A stretch of DNA of 64,000 nt from Pseudoclavibacter sp. Marseille-Q3772 (GCF_916618895.1 NZ_OU745391.1:496001-560000); one strand, 5' to 3'. Positions 45,915 to 56,437 are shown, counted from the first letter of the stretch. The notes: generated by a model not told the origin, from the letters alone. Numbers and translations are program-made.

Positions 45915-46994
45915 ATGGCAGAAGACGAACTCGGCGGGGAGCTCCGTACCGCCAATTCGTCGGACCGCGCGGTTAGCTCGGGCGCTCAGGATCCGAACGT
46001 AGAAGCGTTCGACAACCCTGGCTTGCCAGTGCACCACGAGCGGGTAACTGACACGAATCCGCAGAAGGCAAAGACCACCGAGCGCGTAGTAACCGCACTC
46101 TTCTGGGTTTCACTCGCCTGCACCATCTTCGCGATTGCCGCCTACTTCATCTGGCCAATCGACCGCGCCGACATCACCAGTGTTCGCTGGAACAGCATGT
46201 TCATCGGTCTTGGCATTGCCTTCGGCATGCTGACGCTCGGTACCGGTGCTGTGGCGTGGGCTAAGTACCTGATGAAGGATGAGGAACAGGTCGAGGCTCG
46301 TCACAAGACCGGAGCGTCGCCTGCAACGTCAAAGCGTGTTGCTGAGATCTTCAAGCAGGCTGACGAAGAATCTGGCTTTACCCGCCGCAAGATGCTGCGC
46401 AACTCGCTAATTGGTGCCGCGCTCGCCCTGCCTCTTCCTGGCATCGTGCTTTTGCGCGACCTCTACAACGGCAACAACGAGAACCCGATCAAGCTGATGC
46501 ACCAGACGATGTGGGATAAGGGTGTCCGCCTCGTACGCGACCCCTCCGGTACCCCCATCAAGGCATCCGAAGTAACCATCGGCTCGGCCTTCCACGTCAT
46601 TCCGGAGGGCTTGAACGAGCTCGAGCACGGCAAGCTCAACGAGAAGGCCAAGGCCGTTGTGCTGCTCATGCGTCTTCCTGAAGAGCGCTTGAAGCACAAG
46701 CCGGGCCGCGAGAACTGGGCATACAAGGGCATCGTGGCGTACTCGAAGGTGTGCACCCACGTTGGTTGCCCCGTTGCGCTGTACGAGCAGCAAACGCACC
46801 ACCTGCTGTGCCCCTGCCACCAGTCGCAGTTCGACGTAACTGAGCACTGCAAGGTTATTTTCGGCCCTGCCGGTCGCCCGCTGCCGCAGCTACCGATTGA
46901 GGTGGACAGCGAAGGCTACCTGGTCGCTCAGAGCGACTTCCACGAACCTGTCGGACCAACCTTCTGGGAGCGTCGCAATGACTACAACGTCTAA
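45915..46994 (+). CDS. qcrA: Cytochrome bc1 complex Rieske iron-sulfur subunit QcrA
   Basis: The Rieske protein carries electrons from menaquinol to cytochrome c. Cluster ligands are in CTHVGC and CPCHQSQFD, in the C-terminal half. Three N-terminal TM helices, typical of the actinobacterial form, are visible (VTALFWVSLACTIFAIAAYF, MFIGLGIAFGMLTLGTGAVA and LIGAALALPLPGIVLL), the last after a twin-arginine-like TRRKML. The stop lies 17 nt inside the next gene. Confidence 0.95.
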   Translation: MAEDELGGELRTANSSDRAVSSGAQDPNVEAFDNPGLPVHHERVTDTNPQKAKTTERVVTALFWVSLACTIFAIAAYFIWPIDRADITSVRWNSMFIGLGIAFGMLTLGTGAVAWAKYLMKDEEQVEARHKTGASPATSKRVAEIFKQADEESGFTRRKMLRNSLIGAALALPLPGIVLLRDLYNGNNENPIKLMHQTMWDKGVRLVRDPSGTPIKASEVTIGSAFHVIPEGLNELEHGKLNEKAKAVVLLMRLPEERLKHKPGRENWAYKGIVAYSKVCTHVGCPVALYEQQTHHLLCPCHQSQFDVTEHCKVIFGPAGRPLPQLPIEVDSEGYLVAQSDFHEPVGPTFWERRNDYNV

Positions 46995-48582
46995 TGTTTC
47001 GGCCGCCCAGGGCGGCGCAGTCGCCAAGGCTGCAACGTGGTTTGACGAGCGCACGAGCGTTTCGGGTGCCGTCAAGGAGTTCGGTCGCAAGATCTTCCCT
47101 GACCACTGGTCGTTCATGCTGGGTGAGGTGGCGCTGTACAGCTTCATCGCCATCCTGCTCTCGGGTACCTTCCTGACCTTCTTCTTTGACCCATCGATGG
47201 CGCACACCGAATACCACGGTTCCTATGTGCCGCTGCAGGGTATGGAAATGTCAGCCGCAATGGCATCCACGCTGGACATCTCCTTCGATGTTCGCGGTGG
47301 TTTGCTCATGCGTCAGGTGCACCACTGGGCAGCACTGCTGTTCGTAGCATCGATCATGCTGCACATGGCTCGCGTGTTCTTTACCGGTGCCTTCCGTAAG
47401 CCCCGTGAGCTCAACTGGGTGATCGGTCTCGTACTGTGGATCATCGCCATGCTTGAGGGCTTCAGCGGTTACTCGCTCCCCGACGACCTCCTCTCCGGTA
47501 ACGGTCTGCGAATCGTTGACGGCATGATCAAGGGTGTTCCGCTGTTCGGAACGTGGATCTCGTTCCTCATGTTCGGCGGAGAGTTCCCGGGTGACGCGAT
47601 TGTTGGTCGCTTGTACGCCCTGCACATCATGATTCTCCCGGCGCTGCTGATTGCGTTCCTGGCACTCCACCTGTTGCTCATGGTGGTCCACAAGCACACG
47701 CAGTGGCCTGGCCCCGGTAAGACCGAGACCAACGTTGTTGGTAACCCGGTGCTGCCGGTCTTCGCGGCCAAGGCAACGGGCTTCATGTTCCTCGTGATCG
47801 GTCTGATCTTCCTGATCGCTTCACTGTTCCAGATCAACCCAATTTGGAACTACGGACCGTACGACCCCTCCCCCGTATCGGCCGGTACCCAGCCTGACTG
47901 GTACATCGGTTTCGGTGACGGTGCGCTTCGTCTGATTCCGCCGGGCCTGGAAACATCGCTTGGACCGGTAACGATCACCTGGGCGATCCTGATCCCGTTC
48001 CTGCTTATGGGAATTTTCGTGATCGGCCTGTTCGTCTACCCGTTCCTCGAATCGTGGATTACCGGTGACAAGCGCGAGCACCACCTGCTCGACCGTCCGC
48101 GTAACGCTCCGTTCCGCACCGCCCTTGGAGCTGCCTGGATCAACCTCTATGCGACGATGTGGGCTGCGGCGTCCTCCGACCTCATGGCGACCCACTTCCA
48201 CCTCGCGATGGAACACGTCATCCACTTCCTGCAGTTCTGGCTGATCTTCGGTTCCATCATCGTGTTCTGGGTTACCAAGCGCTGGTGCCTGTCGCTGCAG
48301 AAGCACGACCGCAACACGCTGCTGCATGGACACGAATCCGGTCGAGTTATCCGCTTGCCGCACGGTGAGTTCCAGGAAGTTCACGTACCGCTCACTGATG
48401 AAGAAATCTTCCAGATGCAGTACGAGAACTATGTTCCGGTCAAGCCGTACATCGACGAGAACGGTAAGAAGAAGGGCAAGGCACGCGCTGCCCTCTCCCG
48501 CTGGTTCTTCGCCGACCGTGTTGAATCGGTAACACCGAGCGAGCTGGAAGCAGCCAAGCACCACCACGCTGAGATTCACTAG
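46978..48582 (+). CDS. qcrB: Cytochrome bc1 complex cytochrome b subunit QcrB
   Basis: QcrB holds the two b hemes and the menaquinol sites. Characteristic segments are HHWAALLFVASIMLHMARVFFTGAF, LHIMILPALLIAFLALHLLLMVVHKHT, and the PDWYIGFGDGALRL loop in place of the mitochondrial PEWY. The C-terminal ~120 residues extend beyond the core, as in other actinobacteria. ATG 46978 has GGGAG upstream and overlaps qcrA by 17 nt. Confidence 0.96.
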   Translation: MTTTSNVSAAQGGAVAKAATWFDERTSVSGAVKEFGRKIFPDHWSFMLGEVALYSFIAILLSGTFLTFFFDPSMAHTEYHGSYVPLQGMEMSAAMASTLDISFDVRGGLLMRQVHHWAALLFVASIMLHMARVFFTGAFRKPRELNWVIGLVLWIIAMLEGFSGYSLPDDLLSGNGLRIVDGMIKGVPLFGTWISFLMFGGEFPGDAIVGRLYALHIMILPALLIAFLALHLLLMVVHKHTQWPGPGKTETNVVGNPVLPVFAAKATGFMFLVIGLIFLIASLFQINPIWNYGPYDPSPVSAGTQPDWYIGFGDGALRLIPPGLETSLGPVTITWAILIPFLLMGIFVIGLFVYPFLESWITGDKREHHLLDRPRNAPFRTALGAAWINLYATMWAAASSDLMATHFHLAMEHVIHFLQFWLIFGSIIVFWVTKRWCLSLQKHDRNTLLHGHESGRVIRLPHGEFQEVHVPLTDEEIFQMQYENYVPVKPYIDENGKKKGKARAALSRWFFADRVESVTPSELEAAKHHHAEIH

Positions 48583-48593
48583 TCGATGCGAGC

Positions 48594-48631
48594 CAACGGG
48601 GCGGAATGTGACCACGCATTCCGCCCCGTTG
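48594..48631 (+). terminator. Intrinsic terminator of the ctaE-qcrCAB operon
   Basis: CAACGGGGCGGAATG (48594-48608) and CATTCCGCCCCGTTG (48617-48631) form a perfect 15-bp stem with an 8-nt loop, 12 nt after the qcrB stop. The T tract that follows is weak (CGTTTCCC). Confidence 0.8.
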
Positions 48632-48657
48632 CGTTTCCCGCACAAGAAGGGATGAGG

Positions 48658-49302
48658 ATGCGCCTCTCTACCGTCAACGTCTTGCTCTACCCGGGATTCG
48701 AGCTCCTGGATGCCATGGGGCCAATCGAGCTATTGGCGAATGTGCCTGGTGTGAACGTGCGTACCGTCTACATCCCCGAGCCCGACGCGGAAGGCTCCCC
48801 TACCCATCCGGCAGTCATTACGAGTGCTCAGGGGGTGAGGATCTCGGCCGACGCGCCCATCACTGACCCCTGTGAGCTGTTTCTGGTCCCTGGAGGGATG
48901 GGAGCGCGTGAGCTCGTTCAAGCACACAGCGCACTGGCGCAGATCCGACGGGCAGCGTTAGCGGCGAACGTGGTTGCATCCGTATGCACCGGATCAGCAC
49001 TGCTCGCCGCAGCAGGGCTCCTTGATGGCTATCGGGCAACCAGCAATAAGCAAGCGTTCCAGTGGGCAACGGGCTTCGGCACAGCTGTCGAATGGGTGCC
49101 GCGGGCGCGGTGGGTTCATGACCGAGACCGCTGGACCTCATCCGGAGTTTCAGCCGGCATGGATATGACCGCCGCACTCATCCTCGATGCGTTCGGTAGC
49201 GAGGTGTACGAAACGGTACTCAACCACGTGGAGTACTCCCCCACATCCGACCCCCAAGACGACCCGTTTGCGATACCCGGCAGTAGCGACGCTAACCGCT
49301 AG
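48658..49302 (+). CDS. DJ-1/PfpI (class I glutamine amidotransferase-like) family protein
   Basis: The 214-residue protein has the DJ-1/PfpI fold: NVLLYPGFELLDAMGPIELLA at the N-terminus, FLVPGGMGARELV, and the nucleophile elbow SVCTGSALLAAAG with its conserved Cys near residue 112. No AraC-type DNA-binding domain is attached. Such proteins include isonitrile hydratases, chaperones and glyoxalase-like enzymes; the role is not determined. ATG 48658 is best spaced from AAGAAGGG; ATG 48652 is possible. Confidence 0.88.
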   Translation: MRLSTVNVLLYPGFELLDAMGPIELLANVPGVNVRTVYIPEPDAEGSPTHPAVITSAQGVRISADAPITDPCELFLVPGGMGARELVQAHSALAQIRRAALAANVVASVCTGSALLAAAGLLDGYRATSNKQAFQWATGFGTAVEWVPRARWVHDRDRWTSSGVSAGMDMTAALILDAFGSEVYETVLNHVEYSPTSDPQDDPFAIPGSSDANR

Positions 49303-50429
49303 CCGGGATAATTCGCGTGCGCACGCAAGAACTCGCGCTCGGCTCGTGCTGATAAGCGCCCCGTGAACGGAGTGAATGTCACTCGATTGCTATTCGCTCG
49401 TGACGATGCACTCCAGGTCCCGATCAGCCGACCTGCGCGCAGCATCCCGTTCTTAAACACTCCATTATTACCGGGGACCAGCTGCTTACTTTGATCCGAT
49501 GTGAGCATACGCAGGCGGTTCGGGTAGCCGAGCACGAGCTCATCAAACGGGGCAAGCAACCGACCAGCGGACAGTTCGGATGCTCGCTGCGATCGTTCTT
49601 CACGCAGACCAGGGCGACCGTATAGGGTCTCCCCATCGTGATCGACTCCGTAATCTTCAAGGGCTGCCGTTGCCTCCACAGCGCTTGCACGAATCACGCC
49701 AAGCGGTAACTTCGTCCACCACGCGAAATCCCGGATCGTGGCCGGACCGTGGCCGTACAAGTATCGCTGCAAGAACTCGGTCACTGCCGCCTTGCTGTCA
49801 CCATTGAATCGAGCCTCAAGACTCGATTCGTTCGGTACCCATGTGGACCTCGGGACGATCAGGTGAACCAGCGCACTACCCGATGCCGAACGGGTGATCG
49901 GACCATAGACCAACTTGCCGCCGGCCATAAGGGTAAAGATCAGGTGATAGCGCCTGCCCTGGCCCGTAGGGATGGTTGCCGCCTGCCAAGCCGCACCCAA
50001 GTCCTCAACAGACGCGGCAGGCACCCCATAATGAGGCTCCTGACGCGCGAACTCCTCACCAGCCACCGAGAGCGCACGAAAGAGCATTTCCTCATCGATG
50101 CCGTGGCTGGCGCGTCGTTTCGCTGCGCTGTTCAGTTGCCGAGGACCACAGAGCTCGGTTATCCAGCCGATGTCATCCGTAGATGCTCCAAAAATCGTGC
50201 CTCGCATCGGGTACCCACGAGCCAGCATCCCTTCATTGAAGGCGTCAACCACCCCATCAACCGTTGCGTCATTGGTGCGATACGCCAACGAAGCAATTAA
50301 ACCGTTGAGATGTTGGCCCTGAGATAGCACCAGGTGCCTTGCCGCGGTCTGCGGTGCCGAGAATGGGTTCCCGGCAATGCCCTGTGCAATCTGGCGCAGT
50401 TCGACAAGTTCCCGATCCGAAATGCTCAT
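49299..50429 (-). CDS. Winged-helix DNA-binding domain-containing protein (HTH_42 type)
   Basis: The 376-residue product resembles the AlkZ/YcaQ-like HTH_42 family of actinobacteria: LRQIAQGIAGNPFSAPQTAARHLVLSQGQ near the start, RGTIFGASTDDIGWITEL, and RYLYGHGPATIRDFAWWTKLPLGVI in the middle. Some members are DNA glycosylases for interstrand crosslinks; here the key catalytic motif could not be verified, so nuclease or glycosylase activity is open. It lies between the two respiratory clusters. Confidence 0.82.
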   Translation of the reverse strand: MSISDRELVELRQIAQGIAGNPFSAPQTAARHLVLSQGQHLNGLIASLAYRTNDATVDGVVDAFNEGMLARGYPMRGTIFGASTDDIGWITELCGPRQLNSAAKRRASHGIDEEMLFRALSVAGEEFARQEPHYGVPAASVEDLGAAWQAATIPTGQGRRYHLIFTLMAGGKLVYGPITRSASGSALVHLIVPRSTWVPNESSLEARFNGDSKAAVTEFLQRYLYGHGPATIRDFAWWTKLPLGVIRASAVEATAALEDYGVDHDGETLYGRPGLREERSQRASELSAGRLLAPFDELVLGYPNRLRMLTSDQSKQLVPGNNGVFKNGMLRAGRLIGTWSASSRANSNRVTFTPFTGRLSARAEREFLRAHANYPG

Positions 50430-50460
50430 GATCTTGAGGATATCTGTCGACCCCGGAAAC

Positions 50461-50497
50461 AGCTGATGCCCTGCACACCAGGGTGCAGGGCATCAGC
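50461..50497 (-). terminator. Intrinsic terminator of the ctaC-ctaD-ctaF cluster
   Basis: GCTGATGCCCTGCAC and GTGCAGGGCATCAGC are perfect 15-bp inverted arms with a short loop, about 15 nt after the ctaF stop on the minus strand. A clear T tract is not seen. Confidence 0.75.
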
Positions 50498-50511
50498 ACA
50501 GCTAAGGCAAT

Positions 50512-50931
50512 CTAATGACCGAACTTACCTCGGTACATCTCAAACATCCAGCCGAGCAGACCCACCAAACCGATCGGTGCAAGGAAGAATGCTGGCCACC
50601 ATCCGAATGCGATGGACGCGAACACGAGCGCAGCGCCACCGGCAGCGACTACCGGCCAGATCGAGTACGGCGAAAATACACCGAGTTCAGGATCCGCCTC
50701 GTGGATCTCTGCGTCCTCACGGTCTTCAGGAAGCGCCTTCGACTTGAAAGGTTTGTGCTCCATAGACATGTACCAGGCAATGAACGCGGTGAACAGCGTC
50801 ATCAGAATGAACGCCACGATTCCAACCCATTCCGGATCGTTATCGATCACTGCAGTCCAAACCGTGTAGAAGGCGGTCATCACGGCGTAGAAGAAGACCA
50901 GACCGATCATCAGGTTACGGAGTGTTTTCAT
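50512..50931 (-). CDS. ctaF: Cytochrome c oxidase subunit IV (actinobacterial CtaF)
   Basis: CtaF is the small fourth subunit of actinobacterial aa3 oxidase. The 139-residue protein has two TM helices at the N-terminal half (LMIGLVFFYAVMTAFYTVW and VGIVAFILMTLFTAFIAWY) and two more at the C-terminal half, ending MFEMYRGKFGH. It follows ctaD by 3 nt. Confidence 0.93.
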   Translation of the reverse strand: MKTLRNLMIGLVFFYAVMTAFYTVWTAVIDNDPEWVGIVAFILMTLFTAFIAWYMSMEHKPFKSKALPEDREDAEIHEADPELGVFSPYSIWPVVAAGGAALVFASIAFGWWPAFFLAPIGLVGLLGWMFEMYRGKFGH

Positions 50932-50934
50932 GAG

Positions 50935-52647
50935 CTAGCTCACCTTTCCTGCCGCAGGAACGGCGCCATGCGCGCCGGGGGCCGAGTATTCCGGGTGGTT
51001 CAGGTCAAACGCCGGACGTTCGGAACGGATTCGCGGAATCTCAGTGAAGTTGTGGCGCGGCGGCGGGCAACTGGTTGCCCACTCGAGTGATCCACCGTAA
51101 CCCCAAGGGTCGTTGGTCGTAACCTTCTTGCCGTTGCGGTGCGTGAGGTACACGTTCAGGAAGAACGGGATCATCGAGAGCGCGAGGATGATCGCACCAA
51201 CACTGGACACCTGGTTGGCCCACGTGAAGTTGTCCTCTGCCTGGTACGTGTAGTAGCGACGGGGCATACCCATGACACCGAGCCAGTGCTGAACCAGGAA
51301 GGTCATGTGGAAGCCGACAAACAGCACCCAGAAGTGGACCTTACCGAGGCCCTCGTTGAGCATCTTGCCCGTCCACTTGGGCCACCAGAAGTAGAATCCG
51401 GCGAACATCGCAAATACGACGGTACCGAAAAGTACGTAGTGGAAGTGGGCGATCACAAAGTAGGTGTCGGAGACGTGGAAGTCGAGGATCGGCGAGGCGA
51501 GGATGACACCGGTAAGACCACCGAATACGAAGGTGACGATAAAGCCCAGCGACCAGAGCATTGGCGTTTCGAAGGTGATCGAACCACGCCACATAGTGCC
51601 GACCCAGTTAAAGATCTTCACACCGGTCGGAACCGCAATCAGCATCGTCATCAGTGCGAAGAACGGCAGCAGTACGGAGCCGGTTACGTACATGTGGTGT
51701 GCCCATACGGATGCGGAGAGTGCGGCAATCGAGATGGTTGCGAGCACCAGCGTCTTATAACCGAAAATCGGCTTGCGGCTGAATACCGGGAAGATTTCGG
51801 AGACAATACCGAAGAACGGCAGCGCGATGACGTACACCTCGGGGTGACCGAAGAACCAGAACAGGTGTTGATACAAGATCGCACCACCAGCATCCACATC
51901 GTAAATGTGCGTACCAAATACGCGGTCCATCAGTAGTGCGAACCAGGCAACGGTCAGTACCGGGAATGCGAACAGCACCAGGATGGAGGTGATGAGGGTG
52001 TTCCAAGTGAACACCGACATACGCCACATGGTCATACCGGGGGCACGCATGGTGATGATGGTGGTGATGAAGTTCACCGCACCAAAGATCGTGGCGTAAC
52101 CGGTCAGCGCAAGACCTGCGATCCACAGGTGGCCACCAACGCTCGGGCTAAAGGTGGTCAGCGAAAGCGGTACGTATGCGGTCCAACCGAATGCGGCCGC
52201 GCCACCAGGGGTGATGAAGCCGAGTACGGCCACGAACGCACCGAAGCTGTACAGCCAGAATGCGAAGGCGTTCAAGCGAGGGAAAGCAACATCGGCAGTA
52301 CCGATCTGCAGCGGGACCATGATGTTCGCGAATCCGGAGAACAGCGGCGTCGCGAACATCAGCAGCATCACGGTGCCGTGCATCGTGAAGAGCTGGTTGT
52401 ACTGCTCCTTGGTGGCGATCATCTCCATGCCGGGGGCGAAGAGCTGACCACGGATCAGCAACGCCATCACACCACCGATGCAGAACCAGATCACCGATGA
52501 GTACAGGTACATGTACCCGATCTTCTTGTGATCAGTGGTGGTGAGCATGTCGAACAGAAGGTTTCCCTTCCGGCCGACCTTGCTCGGTGAAAAATCAGGT
52601 TCCGCTGCCGATGGCGTAGCGGCAGGCCTATTGAGCGTAGAAGTCAT
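50935..52647 (-). CDS. ctaD: Cytochrome c oxidase subunit I
   Basis: Subunit I of the aa3 oxidase binds heme a, heme a3 and CuB and reduces oxygen. The signatures [29 protein letters not shown] (with the CuB His and the crosslinked Tyr), and [20 protein letters not shown] are present. Twelve TM helices fit the 570-residue length. It starts 11 nt after ctaC. Confidence 0.97.
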   Translation of the reverse strand: MTSTLNRPAATPSAAEPDFSPSKVGRKGNLLFDMLTTTDHKKIGYMYLYSSVIWFCIGGVMALLIRGQLFAPGMEMIATKEQYNQLFTMHGTVMLLMFATPLFSGFANIMVPLQIGTADVAFPRLNAFAFWLYSFGAFVAVLGFITPGGAAAFGWTAYVPLSLTTFSPSVGGHLWIAGLALTGYATIFGAVNFITTIITMRAPGMTMWRMSVFTWNTLITSILVLFAFPVLTVAWFALLMDRVFGTHIYDVDAGGAILYQHLFWFFGHPEVYVIALPFFGIVSEIFPVFSRKPIFGYKTLVLATISIAALSASVWAHHMYVTGSVLLPFFALMTMLIAVPTGVKIFNWVGTMWRGSITFETPMLWSLGFIVTFVFGGLTGVILASPILDFHVSDTYFVIAHFHYVLFGTVVFAMFAGFYFWWPKWTGKMLNEGLGKVHFWVLFVGFHMTFLVQHWLGVMGMPRRYYTYQAEDNFTWANQVSSVGAIILALSMIPFFLNVYLTHRNGKKVTTNDPWGYGGSLEWATSCPPPRHNFTEIPRIRSERPAFDLNHPEYSAPGAHGAVPAAGKVS

Positions 52648-52658
52648 TTCACCCTGCC

Positions 52659-53573
52659 TTAGTGCTGCTCGTGCTTGATTTCCGGAACCGAGGTTCCAGG
52701 GTTCTGGTCGTTGCGGTTGTATTCGTCACCGCGTGCACCGGTTTGTCCAGCGTCACGGAGCGACTGGATGTAGTCCTTGTAGTCCTGTGCCGATACTGCC
52801 TTGACCTTGAACAGCATCATCGAGTGGTACTCACCACAAAGTTCGGCACACTTACCGATGTACTCGCCCTCACGCTCAACGGTGATCGAAAACGTATTGG
52901 TTTTGCCGGGGATCGTGTCGAGCTTGTAGTGGAATTCGGGAATCCAGAACGAGTGGGCTACGTCACGCGATTTGAGGTCGAAGGTGACGTTCGCGCCGAC
53001 GGGAACGTAGACAACCGGAAGCTTGTCCTCTTCGATTTCGCCCGTCGTCTTACCGTTTTCGTCGCGAACCTCGCGGGCCTGCTCACCTTCGAAATACACG
53101 CCACCGTCATACTCGGATCCATCTACCTCGAGGTAGTTGAAGTCCCAAGCCCACTGCTTTCCGTACACCTCAATGTGTACGTCGCGCTCGGATTCATCGG
53201 CAACGTCGATAGCGATTGCTTCGTCTCGAGCGGTGAATGCGAAGAAGCCTGCGACGAGCACGATCGGCAGGATCGTGAACATAATCTCGACGGGCATGTG
53301 GTAGCGCATCTGCACCGGCATGCCGGTCTCGTTCTTGCGACGACGATAGGCAATCGACGCCCAGATGATCAAGATCCAAACCAGCAGACCGATTGCCATC
53401 AGAACGACCCAGGAGTTCGTCCAGAAGGTTCCGATGAGGTCTCCCTTGTCAGATGTTCCGACCTCGCCGGGCATATACGCGCCAAGCTGCTGATCAGTAC
53501 AGCCAGCCAGCGCAAGCGACGAGGTCGCAGCGAGGGATACCGCACCCGCTACTTTCCGGTAGTTCTTCCGCAC
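52659..53573 (-). CDS. ctaC: Cytochrome c oxidase subunit II, lipoprotein type
   Basis: Subunit II has the CuA site that accepts electrons from QcrC. It has a lipobox (LALAGC) after a basic N-terminus, two TM helices ([19 protein letters not shown] and [16 protein letters not shown]), the WAWDFNY aromatic region and the CuA motif [13 protein letters not shown] charged insert lies before the CuA region, as in other actinobacteria, probably for contact with QcrC. GTG 53573 with AAAGG upstream is chosen over ATG 53597. Confidence 0.94.
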   Translation of the reverse strand: MRKNYRKVAGAVSLAATSSLALAGCTDQQLGAYMPGEVGTSDKGDLIGTFWTNSWVVLMAIGLLVWILIIWASIAYRRRKNETGMPVQMRYHMPVEIMFTILPIVLVAGFFAFTARDEAIAIDVADESERDVHIEVYGKQWAWDFNYLEVDGSEYDGGVYFEGEQAREVRDENGKTTGEIEEDKLPVVYVPVGANVTFDLKSRDVAHSFWIPEFHYKLDTIPGKTNTFSITVEREGEYIGKCAELCGEYHSMMLFKVKAVSAQDYKDYIQSLRDAGQTGARGDEYNRNDQNPGTSVPEIKHEQH

Positions 53574-53838
53574 GTTGGACCTTTCGAGAAGACGCATTCA
53601 GACGTTTCACAGTGTAGCGCTTCTTTGCGGCATTCCAATGCTGCTCCGGGCGCTACCCTCTACTGCGCATCGAAACCCCGAGCTCACTCGGGCACGCAGA
53701 TGTGTCCATCGTAGACGGTGAGGCGAGCCCGTGGCGCCTGACACGGCGCGATACCGGGCCGCATCCGCGTTGCAGAGCTAGCCACCATACGGCCGGACCG
53801 CGGGAGGTTCCGCGACAAGAATGCGCAGTGTGTGCTAG

Positions 53839-54204
53839 CTAGTGGAAAGAATCACCGCATGCACAGCTGCCCTGCGCATTGGGGTTATCAATCTGGAAGC
53901 CCTGCTTCTCGATCGTGTCCGCAAAGTCGATCGAAGCTCCGTGAAGGTACGGGGCACTCATTTCATCCACGATAAGCTCAACACCGTCGAAGTCGACGGA
54001 TGCGTCGTTCTCCATCTGGCGCTCGTCAAAGTACAGCTGGTAGATGAGCCCAGAGCAGCCACCCGGTTGTACTGCGATTCGCAATCGCAGATCGTCTCGC
54101 CCTTCTTGCGAGAGCAATGCCTTCACTTTGTCAACCGCTGCCTGTGTCAGCGTGACCCCGTGAGTCGATTCGGTGACGGCGATTCCGGTGAGCGTGGTCG
54201 ACAT
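53839..54204 (-). CDS. erpA: A-type iron-sulfur cluster insertion protein (ErpA/HesB family)
   Basis: A-type carriers deliver Fe-S clusters to apoproteins. The three cluster cysteines are in PGGCSG and GSCACGDSF. Length of 121 residues is standard. It is placed upstream of ctaC, its usual location in actinobacteria, on the same strand; the 250-nt gap to ctaC and the separate start suggest its own promoter. A role in maturing respiratory or TCA Fe-S proteins is inferred. Confidence 0.93.
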   Translation of the reverse strand: MSTTLTGIAVTESTHGVTLTQAAVDKVKALLSQEGRDDLRLRIAVQPGGCSGLIYQLYFDERQMENDASVDFDGVELIVDEMSAPYLHGASIDFADTIEKQGFQIDNPNAQGSCACGDSFH

Positions 54205-54276
54205 TCTTCCTCCAAAAGCGTGTCGGTATGCGCGCAGTTCGCGCGGATAAGGATTGCAGCCTACAGGCGGCAGTGG

Positions 54277-55689
54277 TTATTCCGCTCGTTCAGCCGCAGT
54301 GATGAGGTCAGCAAGGAACAGGACCTCGGCACCAATAGCGCATTGCAACGATCCTAAATGCTGCGACTCATTCGGCGAATGTGCTCGCGTATTCGGGTCT
54401 TCCACGCCCGTCACCAAGACCTGAGCCCGCGGGAATTGTTCCTTGAAGTCAGAGATGAATGGAATCGATCCGCCGATACCAATCTGTTCGGCAGGATGTG
54501 GCCACGCTCTCGACATCGCGGCAAGCATCCGCTGAACGCCGTCGCTCTGCGCATCAACAAGTACGGGTTTGCCGATCGACAGTCCCTCGACTGTCAGCTG
54601 CGAACCAAAGGGAGCATTGGCCTTGAGGTGATCAACAATGAGCGCTGCTTCACGCTCACCATCCGCACCGGGCGCAATACGAGCAGAGATTCTCACGCGC
54701 ACTTCCGGCAGAAGCGTGTTGGATGCATTGGCCACATTGGGTGCGTCAATGCCAGTGACGGTGATGGACGGCTTGTACCAAATACGCGAGTTAATGTCAC
54801 CGTTTCCGATCAGCGCTCCCCCGATGACGCCCGCGTCACGGATGACATCATCCGCATCCACCGCCGGCGTTACCGCTTCATGTTCGGCCAGGCCCGCCAC
54901 CGCGACGGAGCCGTCCTCGTTCCACAGCGTTGCGAGTAGTTTCGTTGCCGCCATGAACGCGTCAGGCACCGCTCCACCAAACATGCCAGAGTGCGAGGCA
55001 TGTTCAAGCGTGCGGATAGAAACGTTGAAGACCACATTCCCCCGCAGGGCCACGCTCAAACCGGGCACATCGGTAGTCACATTCGAACTATCCGCGACGA
55101 TGATGTAGTCGCCGCCGAGCACGTCGCCGTGTTGTTCAAGGAACTGCGAGAAGGTGTCGGAACCTCGCTCCTCTTCCCCTTCAATAAACACCGAGATACC
55201 AATACCCAAGGGCAGGCCTTCGGCCTCCAACACATCCCGGAGTGCCTCGAGCGCAGCGATATGCAGCATCACGCCCGCTTTGTCATCACTCGCGCCGCGA
55301 CCATACATCCGATCACCGATAATGGTGGGCTCGTATGCGGGGGTGTCCCACAGCTGCGGGTCTCCCGGTGGTTGCACATCGTGATGCGCGTACAGCGTGA
55401 CCGTGGGGTAACCGGGGTTCGCCGGACGGTGCGCGATCACACCGGGCTGGCCGGGGCACCCCTCAGCAATGTCGTACTGGTGAATTTGCACCGACTCGAA
55501 GAGCCCCGTCTCGGTCAAGAATTGCGCGGTGAGTTCAGCTGAGTCGCGCACGTGGGTGCGGTCGAATGCATCCCAGGAGACAGAGGGGATGCGAACCAGT
55601 TGCGCCAATCGAGCGATCGTGCGGGGCATTCCCAACGCAACGCGGTCCAGAAATGCTTGATCGAGCTGTACAGCATCTTCGGCAGTCAT
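54277..55689 (-). CDS. M20-family dipeptidase
   Basis: A cytosolic metallopeptidase of the M20 family (CNDP-like). Metal-binding motifs are LYAHHDVQP near residue 97, GRGASDDKAGVM, and FIEGEEERGSD; the ALRGNVVFNVSI segment starts the dimerisation domain. It is expected to hydrolyse short peptides. The 470-residue length is usual. Its position beside erpA and DUF3043 is conserved in the group, with no known functional link. Confidence 0.93.
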   Translation of the reverse strand: MTAEDAVQLDQAFLDRVALGMPRTIARLAQLVRIPSVSWDAFDRTHVRDSAELTAQFLTETGLFESVQIHQYDIAEGCPGQPGVIAHRPANPGYPTVTLYAHHDVQPPGDPQLWDTPAYEPTIIGDRMYGRGASDDKAGVMLHIAALEALRDVLEAEGLPLGIGISVFIEGEEERGSDTFSQFLEQHGDVLGGDYIIVADSSNVTTDVPGLSVALRGNVVFNVSIRTLEHASHSGMFGGAVPDAFMAATKLLATLWNEDGSVAVAGLAEHEAVTPAVDADDVIRDAGVIGGALIGNGDINSRIWYKPSITVTGIDAPNVANASNTLLPEVRVRISARIAPGADGEREAALIVDHLKANAPFGSQLTVEGLSIGKPVLVDAQSDGVQRMLAAMSRAWPHPAEQIGIGGSIPFISDFKEQFPRAQVLVTGVEDPNTRAHSPNESQHLGSLQCAIGAEVLFLADLITAAERAE

Positions 55690-55801
55690 ATCCCTAGCTT
55701 ACGGGGCCGTCAGCAGAACGCTCTCGGTGCGCATCCGTTACTGAATCCGCACAAGTCCCGTACCATTGAACAATCCCAGTTTCGCAACACCAAAGGACAA
55801 C

Positions 55802-56383
55802 ATGGCATCCTCGTCCGCTGGCAAAACCGATCACGCTGCCACCACTGATTCCTCCGCATCCGGCAAGAAGGGGCCGACCCCTCGCCGACGCGACGCCGAA
55901 GCGGCAAACTTCCGCCCGCTCGTGCCGGAAGACCGGAAGAAGGCGCGAAAGGAAGCGAACGCGAAGTTGCGGCAGGAGCAGGCTCGCGCACGCGAAGGTA
56001 TGGCTCGCGGAGATGACCGCTACCTCCGCCCTGGTGAGCGAGGACCGCAGAAGCGCTTCCTGCGCGACTTCATTGATGCCCGATTCACGCTCGGTGAGCT
56101 GCTACTCCCCCTCATGTTCTTGGTCATTTTCGCAACGATGATTCCGCAAGCATACGCGGCAGTGTGGGCAATGGCGTTCATCTGGATCTACCTTGCGATC
56201 TGCATTATCGAGGGTGTCATCTACGGTGTCATGATTCGCAAGCGCATCGCTGCCAAGATCGGTCAGGACAAACTCGAAAAAGGCTTTATCTTTCAGGCTC
56301 TCGGTCGGTCCATGCAGATTCGGATGCTGCGACTACCGAAACCGCAGGTCAAGCGGTTTAGCCAGGTCGAGTTCAAGGGCTAA
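55802..56383 (+). CDS. DUF3043 family membrane protein
   Basis: The 193-residue protein has a charged N-terminal ~85 residues (PTPRRRDAEAANFRPLVPEDRKKARK and further basic segments) typical of DUF3043, then two TM helices (LLLPLMFLVIFATMI and AMAFIWIYLAICIIEGVIYG) and a basic C-terminus with LRLPKPQVKR. ATG 55802 follows AAAGGA. Function unknown. Converges with pyrD. Confidence 0.88.
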   Translation: MASSSAGKTDHAATTDSSASGKKGPTPRRRDAEAANFRPLVPEDRKKARKEANAKLRQEQARAREGMARGDDRYLRPGERGPQKRFLRDFIDARFTLGELLLPLMFLVIFATMIPQAYAAVWAMAFIWIYLAICIIEGVIYGVMIRKRIAAKIGQDKLEKGFIFQALGRSMQIRMLRLPKPQVKRFSQVEFKG

Positions 56384-56400
56384 CACCGCAGCAGCTAACC

Positions 56401-56430
56401 AGCGCCGGGTCACCAAGCTGACTCGGCGCT
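56401..56430. terminator. Bidirectional terminator between DUF3043 and pyrD
   Basis: AGCGCCGGGTCA and TGACTCGGCGCT pair across a 6-nt loop with one mismatch. A T-rich stretch follows on the plus strand. It sits in the 54-nt gap between two convergent genes. Confidence 0.7.
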
Positions 56431-56437
56431 GTTGTAT